Shown here piece after piece: positions 50,341-60,580 of a stretch of 64,000 bases of DNA (the first letter of the stretch is position 1; each line of letters begins with the position of its first letter). The notes beneath the pieces are model-generated. The model was not told the origin of the DNA, ran no database searches, and saw only the letters and a program-made list of their open reading frames with translations. Made by a program: the position numbers and the translations under genes. This DNA is from Limibacillus halophilus (lineage in GTDB: Bacteria > Pseudomonadota > Alphaproteobacteria > Kiloniellales > CECT-8803), in contig NZ_JACHXA010000005.1 in NCBI RefSeq assembly GCF_014191775.1, positions 186,001 to 250,000 on the forward strand. Direction: 5' to 3'.

Positions 50341-51371
50341 TCGGCGCCCTCCCGGCTTATTTCCGCCATCTGCTTGAGAACGGCTGCGGCTTTGCCGCTA
50401 TCGATAGCGGCCGCGGCCTTCGTAGCACCCAACTTGAGATCGTCGACCTTTCCGGCAACGAGGAGTGCCGCTGCGCTACCGAGGAGGACGGTATCCCGGT
50501 AGGCGCTCTTCTCGCCAGCGAGTAAGGAGGAGAGGGCTTTCGCGTTCTCTTCTCCGGTTCCACCAAGAATAGTTTCCAGCGGGCTACGTGATAAGCCCGC
50601 GTCTTCTGGTGTGACTTGGAATTCGCGGATTTTGCCGTCCTTGAGTTCCGCAACCTGGGTCGGCCCGGTGATCGAGATCTCGTCGAGGCCGGAATCACCA
50701 TGAACAACCCATGCGGCCTCGCTCCCAAGTTCCCGTAGAACTTGCGCCAATGGCAGGACCCAATCGGGTGAGAATACGCCAATTACTTGGCGTTTCACGC
50801 CCGCCGGGTTGCAGAGTGGACCGAGCAGATTAAAGATCGTCCGCGTCCCCAATTCAGCCCGTGATGGGCCAACGTGCCGCATGGCACTGTGATAACGCGG
50901 CGCTGCGAGAAATGCCGTTCCTGCCTGCTTGAGTGCCTTTTCAACCTTAGTCTTGTCTGCATCGATGTTGACGCCCAATGCCGTCAGCACATCGGAGGCA
51001 CCGCTCTTCGATGACGCAGCCCGATTTCCGTGCTTAGCGACGGGGACGCCGCAAGCCGCCACGACGAAGGCAATCGCTGTTGAGATATTGAGTGTTCCCT
51101 TGCCGTCGCCACCCGTGCCGCAGGTATCCAGAGATTCCGGTGGTGCGACGATACGATCCATCTTCGCGCGCATGGCGCGTGCCGCACCGGTAATCTCCGG
51201 CACTGTTTCGCCCCGAACACGAAGCGCCATTAGAAAGCCGCCGATTTGGGTAGGGGTAGCGGCACCAGACATCATAATGTCAAAGGCCGATTCAGCTTCG
51301 GTTTCACTCAGGCTGTGGCCATCGGCCACACGCGCAATGAGCGGTTTCAGGTCATTGCTGCTTGCTGGCAT
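50337..51371 (-). CDS. trpD: Anthranilate phosphoribosyltransferase
   Basis: Transfers phosphoribose from PRPP to anthranilate, 344 aa. The PRPP-binding motif [12 protein letters not shown] is at residues 84-95, and [12 protein letters not shown] follows. It is separate from the glutaminase TrpG, whereas in E. coli the two are fused. It starts 15 bases after trpG. Confidence 0.96.
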   Translation of the reverse strand: MPASSNDLKPLIARVADGHSLSETEAESAFDIMMSGAATPTQIGGFLMALRVRGETVPEITGAARAMRAKMDRIVAPPESLDTCGTGGDGKGTLNISTAIAFVVAACGVPVAKHGNRAASSKSGASDVLTALGVNIDADKTKVEKALKQAGTAFLAAPRYHSAMRHVGPSRAELGTRTIFNLLGPLCNPAGVKRQVIGVFSPDWVLPLAQVLRELGSEAAWVVHGDSGLDEISITGPTQVAELKDGKIREFQVTPEDAGLSRSPLETILGGTGEENAKALSSLLAGEKSAYRDTVLLGSAAALLVAGKVDDLKLGATKAAAAIDSGKAAAVLKQMAEISREGAE

Positions 51372-51386
51372 GCTCTCGTATCCTTG

Positions 51387-51980
51387 TCAGGCGACGTCAC
51401 GTACGGCGTTGTGTCCGGCAAGGCGCAGGAAATTGCCCAGTAGTTTGTAGCCATGCTCCGAGGCAATCGATTCCGGATGGAACTGTACGCCATGTACTGG
51501 TAAGTCCCGGTGTTGAAGCCCCATGATGAGGCCGTCTTCCGTCTCCGCTGTCACCTCTAGAACCTCGGGGAGCGATGTCCGCTCAACCGTTAGCGAATGG
51601 TACCGTGTCGCGGCGAAGGGAGACGGCAACCCGGAAAACACGCCGTTGCTCTCGTGCGATATAGAGCTGAGCTTCCCATGCATCGGAACAGCGGCCCGCA
51701 CGACCTGGCCGCCATAAGCCTGCCCTATGGCCTGGTGCCCGAGACACACACCCAGTAACGGCACCTTGCCGCCCAGTTGTTTGACAACCTCTAGGCAAAT
51801 GCCTGCTTTATCAGGATCACAAGGGCCCGGCGATAAGATGATCCCTTGCGGCTTGATGGCGGCTAGGTCCTTTACCGTAATAGCATCGTTGCGCCATACG
51901 CGAACTTCAGCCCCAAGTTCTCCCAGGAAGTGGAAGAGGTTATAGGTGAAGCTGTCGTAGTTATCTATCAGCGCAAACAT
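51387..51980 (-). CDS. trpG: Anthranilate synthase glutaminase component
   Basis: Supplies ammonia from glutamine to TrpE. It is 197 aa, class I glutamine amidotransferase. The catalytic Cys is C79 ([15 protein letters not shown]), and the His/Glu pair is in GVQFHPESI. It may double as the para-aminobenzoate glutaminase, as in some bacteria, which cannot be decided here. It is separated from trpE by two genes on the other strand. Confidence 0.95.
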   Translation of the reverse strand: MFALIDNYDSFTYNLFHFLGELGAEVRVWRNDAITVKDLAAIKPQGIILSPGPCDPDKAGICLEVVKQLGGKVPLLGVCLGHQAIGQAYGGQVVRAAVPMHGKLSSISHESNGVFSGLPSPFAATRYHSLTVERTSLPEVLEVTAETEDGLIMGLQHRDLPVHGVQFHPESIASEHGYKLLGNFLRLAGHNAVRDVA

Positions 51981-52032
51981 AACAATGCCTTATAGAGAAG
52001 TGTTTCCGGCTCAAATCCGGTTCGGGTCTGCC

Positions 52033-52062
52033 TTTATAGCAGCGATTTCAGGGCCGTGGAAA
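52033..52062 (-). promoter_or_regulatory. Possible trpG promoter
   Basis: On the minus strand TTTCCA (52062-52057) and TATAAA (52038-52033) are 18 bases apart, about 50 bases upstream of trpG. The region between it and the gene contains no run of Trp codons, so no trp leader peptide is apparent. Confidence 0.4.
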
Positions 52063-52068
52063 GAACCC

Positions 52069-52099
52069 TTGACCTTCCAGCTACTGGAAGCCAGATATC
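52069..52099 (+). promoter_or_regulatory. CueR-type promoter/operator upstream of cueR
   Basis: TTGACC (52069-52074), a 19-base spacer, then GATATC (52094-52099). The spacer includes the inverted repeat CTTCCAG-CTA-CTGGAAG (52074-52090). The TTGACCTTCC...TGGAAG layout with a 19-base spacer matches MerR-family promoters such as E. coli copA, where the activator twists overlong spacers into register. It points at cueR itself, implying autoregulation. Confidence 0.7.
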
Positions 52100-52144
52100 G
52101 TATCTTGAATGGTTGATGTTCTTTTCGGCAAAGGAACCACGGAC

Positions 52145-52546
52145 ATGCGAATAGGCGAGGTTTCACGACGTACCGGCGTTCCGTCAAAGACAATTCGCTA
52201 TTACGAAGAAATTGGCCTCATCGATGCAGCATCTCGCACAATTAGCGGGTATCGGGATTATGGTCATCATGAGTTGGAAACCCTGCGATTTATTTCAAGG
52301 GCGCGGGGTCTGGGATTCACCGTAGCTCAGGTGGAGGATCTGCTTGCGCTGTGGAATGATCGCGATCGCAACAGTGCGCAAGTGAAGCAAGTGGCGGCAG
52401 AACATCTGCGGAGAATTGATGAAAAGATCGCGGAATTGCGGTCGATTCGAGGCACTCTGTCGCACCTGATGGAGAATTGCCACGGAGATGACCGCCCAGA
52501 CTGCCCAATCCTGGAAGGCCTTGAGGGAAAAACCAGCGACGCTTGA
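52145..52546 (+). CDS. cueR: CueR-type copper-responsive MerR regulator
   Basis: MerR-family activator, 133 aa. The N-terminal helix-turn-helix is MRIGEVSRRTGVPSKTIRYYEEIGLI, followed by a dimerisation helix and a C-terminal metal loop. C112 and C120 (CHGDDRPDC) and S77 fall at exactly the positions that define monovalent-ion sensing in E. coli CueR. I start at the ATG at 52145; a longer start at 52109 would add 12 unconserved residues. No copper exporter or oxidase gene is adjacent, so its targets are presumably elsewhere. Confidence 0.9.
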   Translation: MRIGEVSRRTGVPSKTIRYYEEIGLIDAASRTISGYRDYGHHELETLRFISRARGLGFTVAQVEDLLALWNDRDRNSAQVKQVAAEHLRRIDEKIAELRSIRGTLSHLMENCHGDDRPDCPILEGLEGKTSDA

Positions 52547-52565
52547 AGGACTTGCGGCCTAGGCA

Positions 52566-52574
52566 TGATATAAT
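52566..52574 (+). promoter_or_regulatory. Extended -10 promoter for the deacetylase gene
   Basis: TGATATAAT, a perfect TATAAT hexamer (52569-52574) with the TG extension, stands in the 69-base gap after cueR. No good -35 is present, which extended -10 promoters do not require. It would start transcription about 35 bases before the deacetylase GTG. Confidence 0.55.
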
Positions 52575-52615
52575 TCCTCCGCGAATCGGGAGCGATTTGA
52601 CCGGAGGGGGCAAGG

Positions 52616-53779
52616 GTGGAGCACACCAAGTATCGTGGCGCGGCACGACACGAGCATACTACTGGCAGTGTGCCGATTTCGATCCTAGACACTGAAGAGC
52701 CATGTCAGAAGCTTAGCAGAGAAACTGGAGCGTCAAATAAGCCGATGGCTTATTTAAAGCTTGTTTGGCTTGCGGGCTTTTTCATTTCGGTGCCATTTGG
52801 ACCATCTCACACGGCGCAGGACTTGCGGGTGAAGGTGTTGATGCAGGCTCCGGTGCAAAACTCAAATCCGATTGAAGTGTCCCGCGGTACTGAGCTCGAT
52901 GTGCCATTCCCGCTTCCATTAATCCCGCCATCGGATGGCATGTTGGATACCCTTAAGGTTTCGGCGGCCTTACCTCCGGAAACCGAAGACCTGGTGCAGC
53001 CAACAAGACCTTCGGAAACGCAACATTCGCCGACCGTAACCAATAGCGCTTTAGATAGCTGGAAACAGTTTGCGGTCAGTTATGACGCGGATCCGACCAA
53101 ACCTTGGATCGCTATTGTTATCGACGATGTTGGCGTAAACCACGGGGGCGCCAAGATGGCTGTGGAAATGCCAGCACCGCTGACATTGGCGTTTATGACC
53201 TATGCGGACAACCTTGAGGAATTGTCTCAGCAAGCGCTTGGGCGTGGGCATGAATTGCTGCTGCATTTTCCAATGGAGCCCGATGACTTAAAGCGCAATG
53301 ACCCGGGTCCAAATGCTCTTATGGTTGGATTGTCGGAGACGGAATTGGATCGACGCCTTGAATGGGGTCTCAATCGTTTCAAAGGGTTCGTTGGGCTCAA
53401 CAATCATATGGGTAGCCGCTTTACCCGAAACAGAGTTGGCATGCGACGGGTCGCGCTTGCGCTGCGCAAGCGTGGTCTAATCTTTCTGGATTCCATGACC
53501 ACCGGTAGCAGTGTGGCGGCAGCCGAGGCTCGACGGGTGGGCTTGACCGTGCTGGAGCGGGATATCTTTCTGGATCACATCCCGACATCTGAGGAGGTGA
53601 GGCGCCAACTCGCTCTGTTGGAGCAGCGCGCGAAGGCAAAGGGGTTCGCCATTGGGATAGGCCATCCCCAGACATTCACGCTGGATGTAATACGTGCCTG
53701 GCTTCCGATAGCAAGGGCAAGGGGCTTTGATATCGTGCCGATCAGCGTGATTGCTAAGCGTTTGGAAGGCGTTGGATGA
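52616..53779 (+). CDS. Divergent polysaccharide deacetylase family protein (YibQ type)
   Basis: A 387-residue protein with a membrane segment at about residues 46-62, a Pro-rich linker, and from residue 163 a divergent polysaccharide deacetylase (NodB-like) domain. Visible motifs are IAIVIDDVG (166-173), HELLLHFPMEP (212-222), LNNHMGS (261-267) and GIGHPQTF (347-354). The family is predicted to act on a cell-wall or periplasmic sugar, with no proven substrate. The GTG at 52616 has GGAGGGGG upstream; an ATG at 52745 would make the membrane segment a plain signal peptide but has no ribosome binding site. The usual neighbours envC and ctpA are missing here. Confidence 0.85.
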   Translation: MEHTKYRGAARHEHTTGSVPISILDTEEPCQKLSRETGASNKPMAYLKLVWLAGFFISVPFGPSHTAQDLRVKVLMQAPVQNSNPIEVSRGTELDVPFPLPLIPPSDGMLDTLKVSAALPPETEDLVQPTRPSETQHSPTVTNSALDSWKQFAVSYDADPTKPWIAIVIDDVGVNHGGAKMAVEMPAPLTLAFMTYADNLEELSQQALGRGHELLLHFPMEPDDLKRNDPGPNALMVGLSETELDRRLEWGLNRFKGFVGLNNHMGSRFTRNRVGMRRVALALRKRGLIFLDSMTTGSSVAAAEARRVGLTVLERDIFLDHIPTSEEVRRQLALLEQRAKAKGFAIGIGHPQTFTLDVIRAWLPIARARGFDIVPISVIAKRLEGVG

Positions 53780-53811
53780 ACGACTAGGAGCGGAAAGGGT
53801 GCTTTACAGCC

Positions 53812-55323
53812 TCATCCGCGGTTCTTAGCGAAGGCCACAGCTTCTTCCGCCGCGCGAATCAAGGCGCGGGCCTTGTTGCAGCTTTCTTGGTATTCCGCCT
53901 CAGGATCGCTATCCGCCACGACTCCGCCGCCAGCCTGAACGTACATAGTGCCGCCCTTGATCACGGCTGTCCGGAGGGCGATGCAAGTATCCATATCGCC
54001 ATTGGCGCCGAAATAGCCGACAGCGCCCGCATAGATGCCGCGGCGCTCTTGCTCCAACTCCTCGATGATCTCCATCGCGCGGACCTTCGGTGCACCCGAC
54101 ACAGTGCCGGCAGGGAATCCGGCAGCCAAGGCATCCAAGGCATCGTGGTTCGGGTTCAGTTTGCCGATGACGTTGGATACGATGTGCATGACGTGGCTGT
54201 AATACTCGATAGTGTTTCGTTCGGTCACCTTCACACTGCCGATCTCAGCGACGCGACCGACGTCGTTGCGTCCTAGATCTAGCAACATCAGATGCTCCGC
54301 CAGTTCCTTGGGATCACTCAGAAGGTCTGCGGCGAGCGCTTTGTCTTCCTCAGGCGTCTGGCCTCTGCGGCGGGTTCCGGCGATGGGTCGTATCGTGACC
54401 TGCGGCCCACGTAACCTGACAAGGATCTCGGGGCTTGAACCGACGATCGCGAGGTCATCGAGTTCCAAGAAGAACAGGAAAGGCGAGGGGTTAAGCCGTC
54501 GCAGAGACCGATAAAGGCTCAGGGGCGGTAGGTCGAACGGCAGCGCAAAGCGTTGGGATGGCACGACCTGGAATATATCGCCGGCCAGGATGTACTCTTT
54601 CGCTTTCTCCACCATGGCATGGTATGCCGTTCGCGCCATATTGGCCTTTGGTTCGGGAAGCGATGTTGCTGCGCCGACGACCGGCATACGCCGATCATGG
54701 AGCGAGCGCTCAAAGTCGGATGCAACCTCGTTCAACCGGGTTTGTGCTTCTGCAAAGGCCTGGGCACCGTTGATGCCTGCATCCGGCCAAACCGGTGTGA
54801 AAACCGTAATACGATCTTCGAGACGGTCGAAAACGGCCACGATCGTCGGCCTCAGAAACAAAGAATCTGGAACCCCCAGAACATCCTTGTTTGTTGCCGG
54901 AATGCGCTCGAAAAGCCGGATCATGTCATAGCCGAAGTACCCGATCAGAGCAGAGGCCATTGGCGGGAACCCTTCGGGCAGGGTAATGCGGCTCTCGTCG
55001 ATCAATCCGCGCAGGCTGGTCAGCGCATCTTCCGTGACGGACTCAAAAGCATCAGGCATGGCGCGGGCACTACGGTTGATTTCCGCCTTGCCGTCCTTGC
55101 AGCGCCAGATCACATCGGGTTTCAACCCAATAAAGGAATAGCGTCCGATCGTCTTGCCGCCCTCGACCGACTCAAACAAACAGCGGTACCGCTGCCCGTC
55201 GGTCAGCTTTATGAATGCGGAAACCGGTGTCTCCAAGTCGGCCATCAACGTTAGAGATAAGACCTGAGGTCTGCCGTCGTCGTAGGCTTTGCAGAAATCT
55301 TCGGGTGTGGTGGCGGCAGTCAT
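53812..55323 (-). CDS. trpE: Anthranilate synthase component I
   Basis: Converts chorismate to anthranilate, using ammonia from TrpG. It is 503 aa. Chorismate-binding blocks are seen: FQVVPSQRFALPF, PIAGTRRRGQTPEED, LMLLDLGRNDVGRV and the C-terminal YAGAVGYFG. I start at the ATG at 55323 with GAAGG upstream; a longer start would overlap the upstream gene. It begins 13 bases after the isomerase gene, leaving no room for a transcription-attenuation leader. Confidence 0.96.
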   Translation of the reverse strand: MTAATTPEDFCKAYDDGRPQVLSLTLMADLETPVSAFIKLTDGQRYRCLFESVEGGKTIGRYSFIGLKPDVIWRCKDGKAEINRSARAMPDAFESVTEDALTSLRGLIDESRITLPEGFPPMASALIGYFGYDMIRLFERIPATNKDVLGVPDSLFLRPTIVAVFDRLEDRITVFTPVWPDAGINGAQAFAEAQTRLNEVASDFERSLHDRRMPVVGAATSLPEPKANMARTAYHAMVEKAKEYILAGDIFQVVPSQRFALPFDLPPLSLYRSLRRLNPSPFLFFLELDDLAIVGSSPEILVRLRGPQVTIRPIAGTRRRGQTPEEDKALAADLLSDPKELAEHLMLLDLGRNDVGRVAEIGSVKVTERNTIEYYSHVMHIVSNVIGKLNPNHDALDALAAGFPAGTVSGAPKVRAMEIIEELEQERRGIYAGAVGYFGANGDMDTCIALRTAVIKGGTMYVQAGGGVVADSDPEAEYQESCNKARALIRAAEEAVAFAKNRG

Positions 55324-55336
55324 CGGGTTAAGACCT

Positions 55337-57244
55337 TCAGAAGTAATTTGAAAGCAATTGATTGACCTGCTGCTGGTTGACACTAACGCCGTAGTGTTGC
55401 CGCAAGGCGCCCATAAGCTGTACGAACAAATCCCCTTCCATATCAATGGCGGTCGCGGCCTCGATGGCTTCGAGGTCAGCCGTCCCGCTTTGCGGGTCAG
55501 CCGGTATGACCTCCTTCAATTGAACGACTATCTGACTGAGTTGCCCTTGTGTCGTTTCGGTGTCTCCCGGTGCAAGGGCAAATAGGCTGCGGGTGAACTG
55601 CGGGGACGGCACTTTCTCGCCGCTTCGCTCGTCACGCTTGACGGGGGATGTTTCCTCTACCGCCAGATTGGCGGTGTCGGGCGCATCGACAGCCTTGATC
55701 GCGGCATCAAGGGTTACCCCTTCTTGAACCTTTGCGACAATCGCCTTGGCAAGCTCTTCGGCAAGGCGCTCCCGTTCTTGGCGTTTCCATGCCCGCAGGA
55801 CCTGCTCACGGACAGCGTCCAGCGGTTGCTCGGCCTGGGGTGTGATGCCGTTGACGCGCACGACGTAATAGCCGTTGTCACCGGTATCCGTGACAATGCT
55901 TTCTTCATTGGCGTTGGTTTCGAAAACGGTGCCTACGATTCGATTGCGTGGTTCAAGGAACGCAATCGGTTCTTGATCACGATCCCTGCCGAATCGGTCG
56001 ATCGCATCGAAGCTCTCGATCGGTAGGTTCAAATCACGGGCCGCATCCTCCAAACTCGCACCCGAGGCGAGCGTATCATCCAGCGAGTTTGCGATGGAAA
56101 CCAGCGTATCGACGGCTTCGCGAAGCCGGAGGTCACGTTCAACTTGATCGCGGACCTCTTCGAAACCGCGTTGCACACCCGGTACGATGTTGTCGACGCG
56201 CACGATATGAAATCCAAGAGGCGATTCTGCGGGCCCGCCGACCTCTCCATTCCTTAGTGCGTATGCCGTTTTCTCCAGATTCTCCGGCAGTTCACCTGGC
56301 ACGATCTCACCTAGAGTGACCGGTGTTCCGACTGCCAATTCGGTTGCGGCTTCCTCCAGAGTCTTACCGTTTTCGACCAGCGCGAGGACTTTATCGGCCG
56401 TTTCGTTATCGGGAACGACAAGCTGAGTGATGCTGCGTTTTTCGGGGTCGTTGAATTCCTCGCGGCGTTCCTCGTAGGCCGCCAACAGCGCTTCCTCGGT
56501 CACGCTGACTTCGTCGACCAAATCCTCGGCGGTAAAGCGGATGATTGTCGCTGATCGGTATTCAGGCGAGAGAAAGGACTGTTTGTTGTCGTTGTAGTAG
56601 CTCTGGAGCGTGACTTCATCGGGGTCTGGCACATCGACAAAGCTGTTGTTGTAAACGACAACGTAGCGCCCGACGCGCTTCTCTTCTTCATAGGCGAACA
56701 GGCGCTCGGCTACAAAACCGGGAAGCTTGACCGCGGACATGCTCGAATCAAGGACCTGCTGACGTTTGGTGCCATCGCTAAGACTGCGGACAAATCCAGA
56801 TTCCGAAAGGTTGTTCGCCCGTAAAGCGCTACGTACGATGTTGGGATCGAACTTTCCATCAGGGCCCTTGAAGTTCGGATCGTTCCGCAAACGCTCCTCG
56901 ATCTGCGCTTCACTTACGGCCATACCCAAATCATCGGCCAGTGAATCAAACACAGCTTGGGTAACAATACGATCCAACGCACGCTTTGCCAGTCCAAAGG
57001 TCTGAATCTCCTCCTGGCCGATTGTACGGCCCAGGGCCTGCTGCGTTCGACGTACCTCTTGCTGCAGATTGGTTGCGAACTCCTGCTGTGTCACCTCACG
57101 GTCGCCGACCGTTACCACTGTGGTATCGACGCCGACGGTGCGGAAGATATCGCCAATGCCCCAGACCACGAAACTGAGGATCAAAAGCCCAAACAGTATA
57201 AAGGTTACGAATTTCGCACCCTTGCTGCGCATTTTCATGAGCAT
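55337..57244 (-). CDS. Membrane-anchored peptidyl-prolyl cis-trans isomerase (PpiD/SurA-N type)
   Basis: Periplasmic folding factor, 635 aa. One N-terminal transmembrane anchor (about residues 12-32) is followed by a SurA-like N-terminal chaperone domain (about 35-185) and a parvulin-type PPIC domain around residues 235-370 (ending LGFHIVRVDNIVPG). This is the PpiD layout, and a role in outer-membrane or secreted protein folding is inferred. The ATG at 57244 has AAGGA 10 bases upstream. It shares an operon with trpE and is divergent from tpiA, a conserved arrangement in alphaproteobacteria. Confidence 0.88.
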   Translation of the reverse strand: MLMKMRSKGAKFVTFILFGLLILSFVVWGIGDIFRTVGVDTTVVTVGDREVTQQEFATNLQQEVRRTQQALGRTIGQEEIQTFGLAKRALDRIVTQAVFDSLADDLGMAVSEAQIEERLRNDPNFKGPDGKFDPNIVRSALRANNLSESGFVRSLSDGTKRQQVLDSSMSAVKLPGFVAERLFAYEEEKRVGRYVVVYNNSFVDVPDPDEVTLQSYYNDNKQSFLSPEYRSATIIRFTAEDLVDEVSVTEEALLAAYEERREEFNDPEKRSITQLVVPDNETADKVLALVENGKTLEEAATELAVGTPVTLGEIVPGELPENLEKTAYALRNGEVGGPAESPLGFHIVRVDNIVPGVQRGFEEVRDQVERDLRLREAVDTLVSIANSLDDTLASGASLEDAARDLNLPIESFDAIDRFGRDRDQEPIAFLEPRNRIVGTVFETNANEESIVTDTGDNGYYVVRVNGITPQAEQPLDAVREQVLRAWKRQERERLAEELAKAIVAKVQEGVTLDAAIKAVDAPDTANLAVEETSPVKRDERSGEKVPSPQFTRSLFALAPGDTETTQGQLSQIVVQLKEVIPADPQSGTADLEAIEAATAIDMEGDLFVQLMGALRQHYGVSVNQQQVNQLLSNYF

Positions 57245-57487
57245 CGAGGAGAGGTCCTTTCTTATCTTCTGCCCAAGCCGCCGGTTCAGCTTTTGTTACC
57301 GCAGTATAGCCTTCACCTAGCTGGCGATCCCCCATCGGGACTATCCTGTGGACCGACCGGCGCGCATCTTAGTGAGGCCAAGCTAACCCGGCAACAAGCA
57401 AAGATTCAACGCCGGTAGTGTACTGGCTTTGGACCTATCGCTGTGCTACCTCGTTTGCGGAACATGATAGTACGAAGGGTTTGAGCC

Positions 57488-58231
57488 ATGCGACGCAAAC
57501 TTATTGCCGGAAACTGGAAAATGAACGGACTTCTGGCAGAAGGGACCGCTCTGGCGGAAGCATTAGTCAATTTACAAGCTTCCAATTCCGTGAACTGTGA
57601 TTTGTTGATAGCACCGCCAGCGACGCTGATTTCACCGCTGGCCACGTTACTTTCGGGTTCGGGTATAGCGTTGGGTGGGCAGGATTGCCATTGTGAACCG
57701 AAGGGCGCGCATACAGGCGATATCTCTGCTGCGATGCTAGCGGATCTGGGATGCCGGTTTGTGATTGTCGGCCACTCAGAGCGGCGCAACGATCATGCCG
57801 AGAGCAATACAGTGATACGACAAAAAGCCCGTGCCGCCCAGGCAGCGGGAATGACACCGGTGATCTGCGTTGGTGAAAGCTTGGAAGAACGGGAAGCGGG
57901 GCAGGCCGAGGCCTGTGTGGCCGATCAAATTCGAGGTTCACTGCCAGACGACGGAGAGGCTGTGCTGGCGTATGAGCCGGTATGGGCAATCGGCACAGGG
58001 CGAAGTGCGACGCCAGAAGACGTTGCACGTATGCATGAGGCCATTCGGAAGGTCACGGGCGAGGTGCGGGGTGCTGATTATGCTGCGCGTTGCCGAATTC
58101 TCTATGGCGGTTCGGTAAAGCCGGCAAATGCAGGTGAACTGCTGCAGTTACTAGACGTAGATGGCGCGTTGGTTGGTGGCGCTAGTCTTGTTGCCGAAGA
58201 TTTTTGGGCTATTGCGCAGGCTTGCCCCTAG
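57488..58231 (+). CDS. tpiA: Triosephosphate isomerase
   Basis: Interconverts dihydroxyacetone phosphate and glyceraldehyde 3-phosphate. It is 247 aa, TIM barrel. Active-site residues are N9 and K11 (GNWKMNG), H96 (VGHSERR) and E163 (AYEPVWAIGTG). GAAGGG precedes the ATG. The 243-base gap upstream holds the divergent promoters for tpiA and the isomerase gene; none was clear by eye. Confidence 0.97.
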   Translation: MRRKLIAGNWKMNGLLAEGTALAEALVNLQASNSVNCDLLIAPPATLISPLATLLSGSGIALGGQDCHCEPKGAHTGDISAAMLADLGCRFVIVGHSERRNDHAESNTVIRQKARAAQAAGMTPVICVGESLEEREAGQAEACVADQIRGSLPDDGEAVLAYEPVWAIGTGRSATPEDVARMHEAIRKVTGEVRGADYAARCRILYGGSVKPANAGELLQLLDVDGALVGGASLVAEDFWAIAQACP

Positions 58232-58351
58232 CAATCGGCGGTCAAAGCGGTTAAATACCCGCCGAACACTCCTTACCTAGAGAGGAGATGGAGACCGCCT
58301 CCGACTTTAGGCTGCGCGGCCTTGTAACTATTGAAGAGAAGCGTTGGGCTC

Positions 58352-58729
58352 ATGTTCTCGATCATTCTTGTAATACATCTGCTGATCACCCTGGCCCTAA
58401 TCATCGTCGTGTTGCTCCAACGCAGCGAAGGCGGCGGATTGGGTATCGGTGGCAGCGGCGGCGGCGGCGGCGGCGGTGGCGGATTTTTGACCGGCCGCGG
58501 TACCGCAAACCTTTTAACGCGTTCTACCGCCGTTCTGGCGGCTGCCTTCATGATGACAAGCATTGCGCTGACAATTCTCTCTGGCGGCGGCGGCGAGCAG
58601 CGATCAATCCTAGATAACTTAGGCGGTGGTAGCGATCTACAGCCGTTGCGTCCGCTGGAAAGTGTCCCTGCCGAGGGAGCTCCGGCTGGTGGTCAGGAAG
58701 GTGGCAGTTCGCAAGTTCCGGTGCAGTAA
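58352..58729 (+). CDS. secG: Protein translocase subunit SecG
   Basis: Small SecYEG subunit, 125 aa with two transmembrane helices (about residues 2-22 and 53-72). The loop between them has the family GRGTANLLTRSTAVLA motif, here preceded by nine Gly in a row, encoded in part by six identical GGC codons. The C-terminal tail is Pro/Gly-rich. I start at the ATG at 58352; a TTG at 58331 would add seven residues before the first helix. Confidence 0.94.
   Translation: MFSIILVIHLLITLALIIVVLLQRSEGGGLGIGGSGGGGGGGGGFLTGRGTANLLTRSTAVLAAAFMMTSIALTILSGGGGEQRSILDNLGGGSDLQPLRPLESVPAEGAPAGGQEGGSSQVPVQ
58457..58474 (+). repeat. secG: (GGC)6 trinucleotide tract in secG
   Basis: Six perfect GGC repeats followed by GGT GGC GGA, together coding nine glycines in the SecG loop. 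Slippage in units of three would change loop length without breaking the frame. Confidence 0.85.
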
Positions 58730-58750
58730 GATACTGGAAGTGCCGAGTCG

Positions 58751-58780
58751 CGCCGGGGTGGTTGTCTGCCCCGGCGTTTT
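58751..58780 (+). terminator. Intrinsic terminator after secG
   Basis: A perfect 8-base stem, CGCCGGGG (58751-58758) with CCCCGGCG (58769-58776), a 10-base loop, and TTTT. It lies 21 bases after the secG stop and separates tpiA-secG from pyrG. Confidence 0.8.
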
Positions 58781-58927
58781 GCTGACTGTCGTTAATTGTC
58801 GGGGTTGGTTCTAAAAATTGGAATTGGCCTAGTTTCAATGTGTTAGGCGTTCGCTTCCACAAAAGAGAATGCTTTGGTTAACCAGTAGAGAGGCGAGGCT
58901 TGCCCTGCAGGGGTTTAGGCCCGATAG

Positions 58928-60562
<1,635 letters not shown>

Positions 60563-60580
60563 AGCAGGAAGAGATACATT

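Noticed and set aside
51981-52108. Trp leader peptide upstream of trpG
   Set aside because: Read on the minus strand, the region has only one TGG and no short frame with tandem Trp codons, nor a terminator hairpin with a T-run.
54553-55254. 233-codon open frame on the plus strand opposite trpE
   Set aside because: It lies fully inside a well-supported trpE on the other strand and has no recognisable motif.
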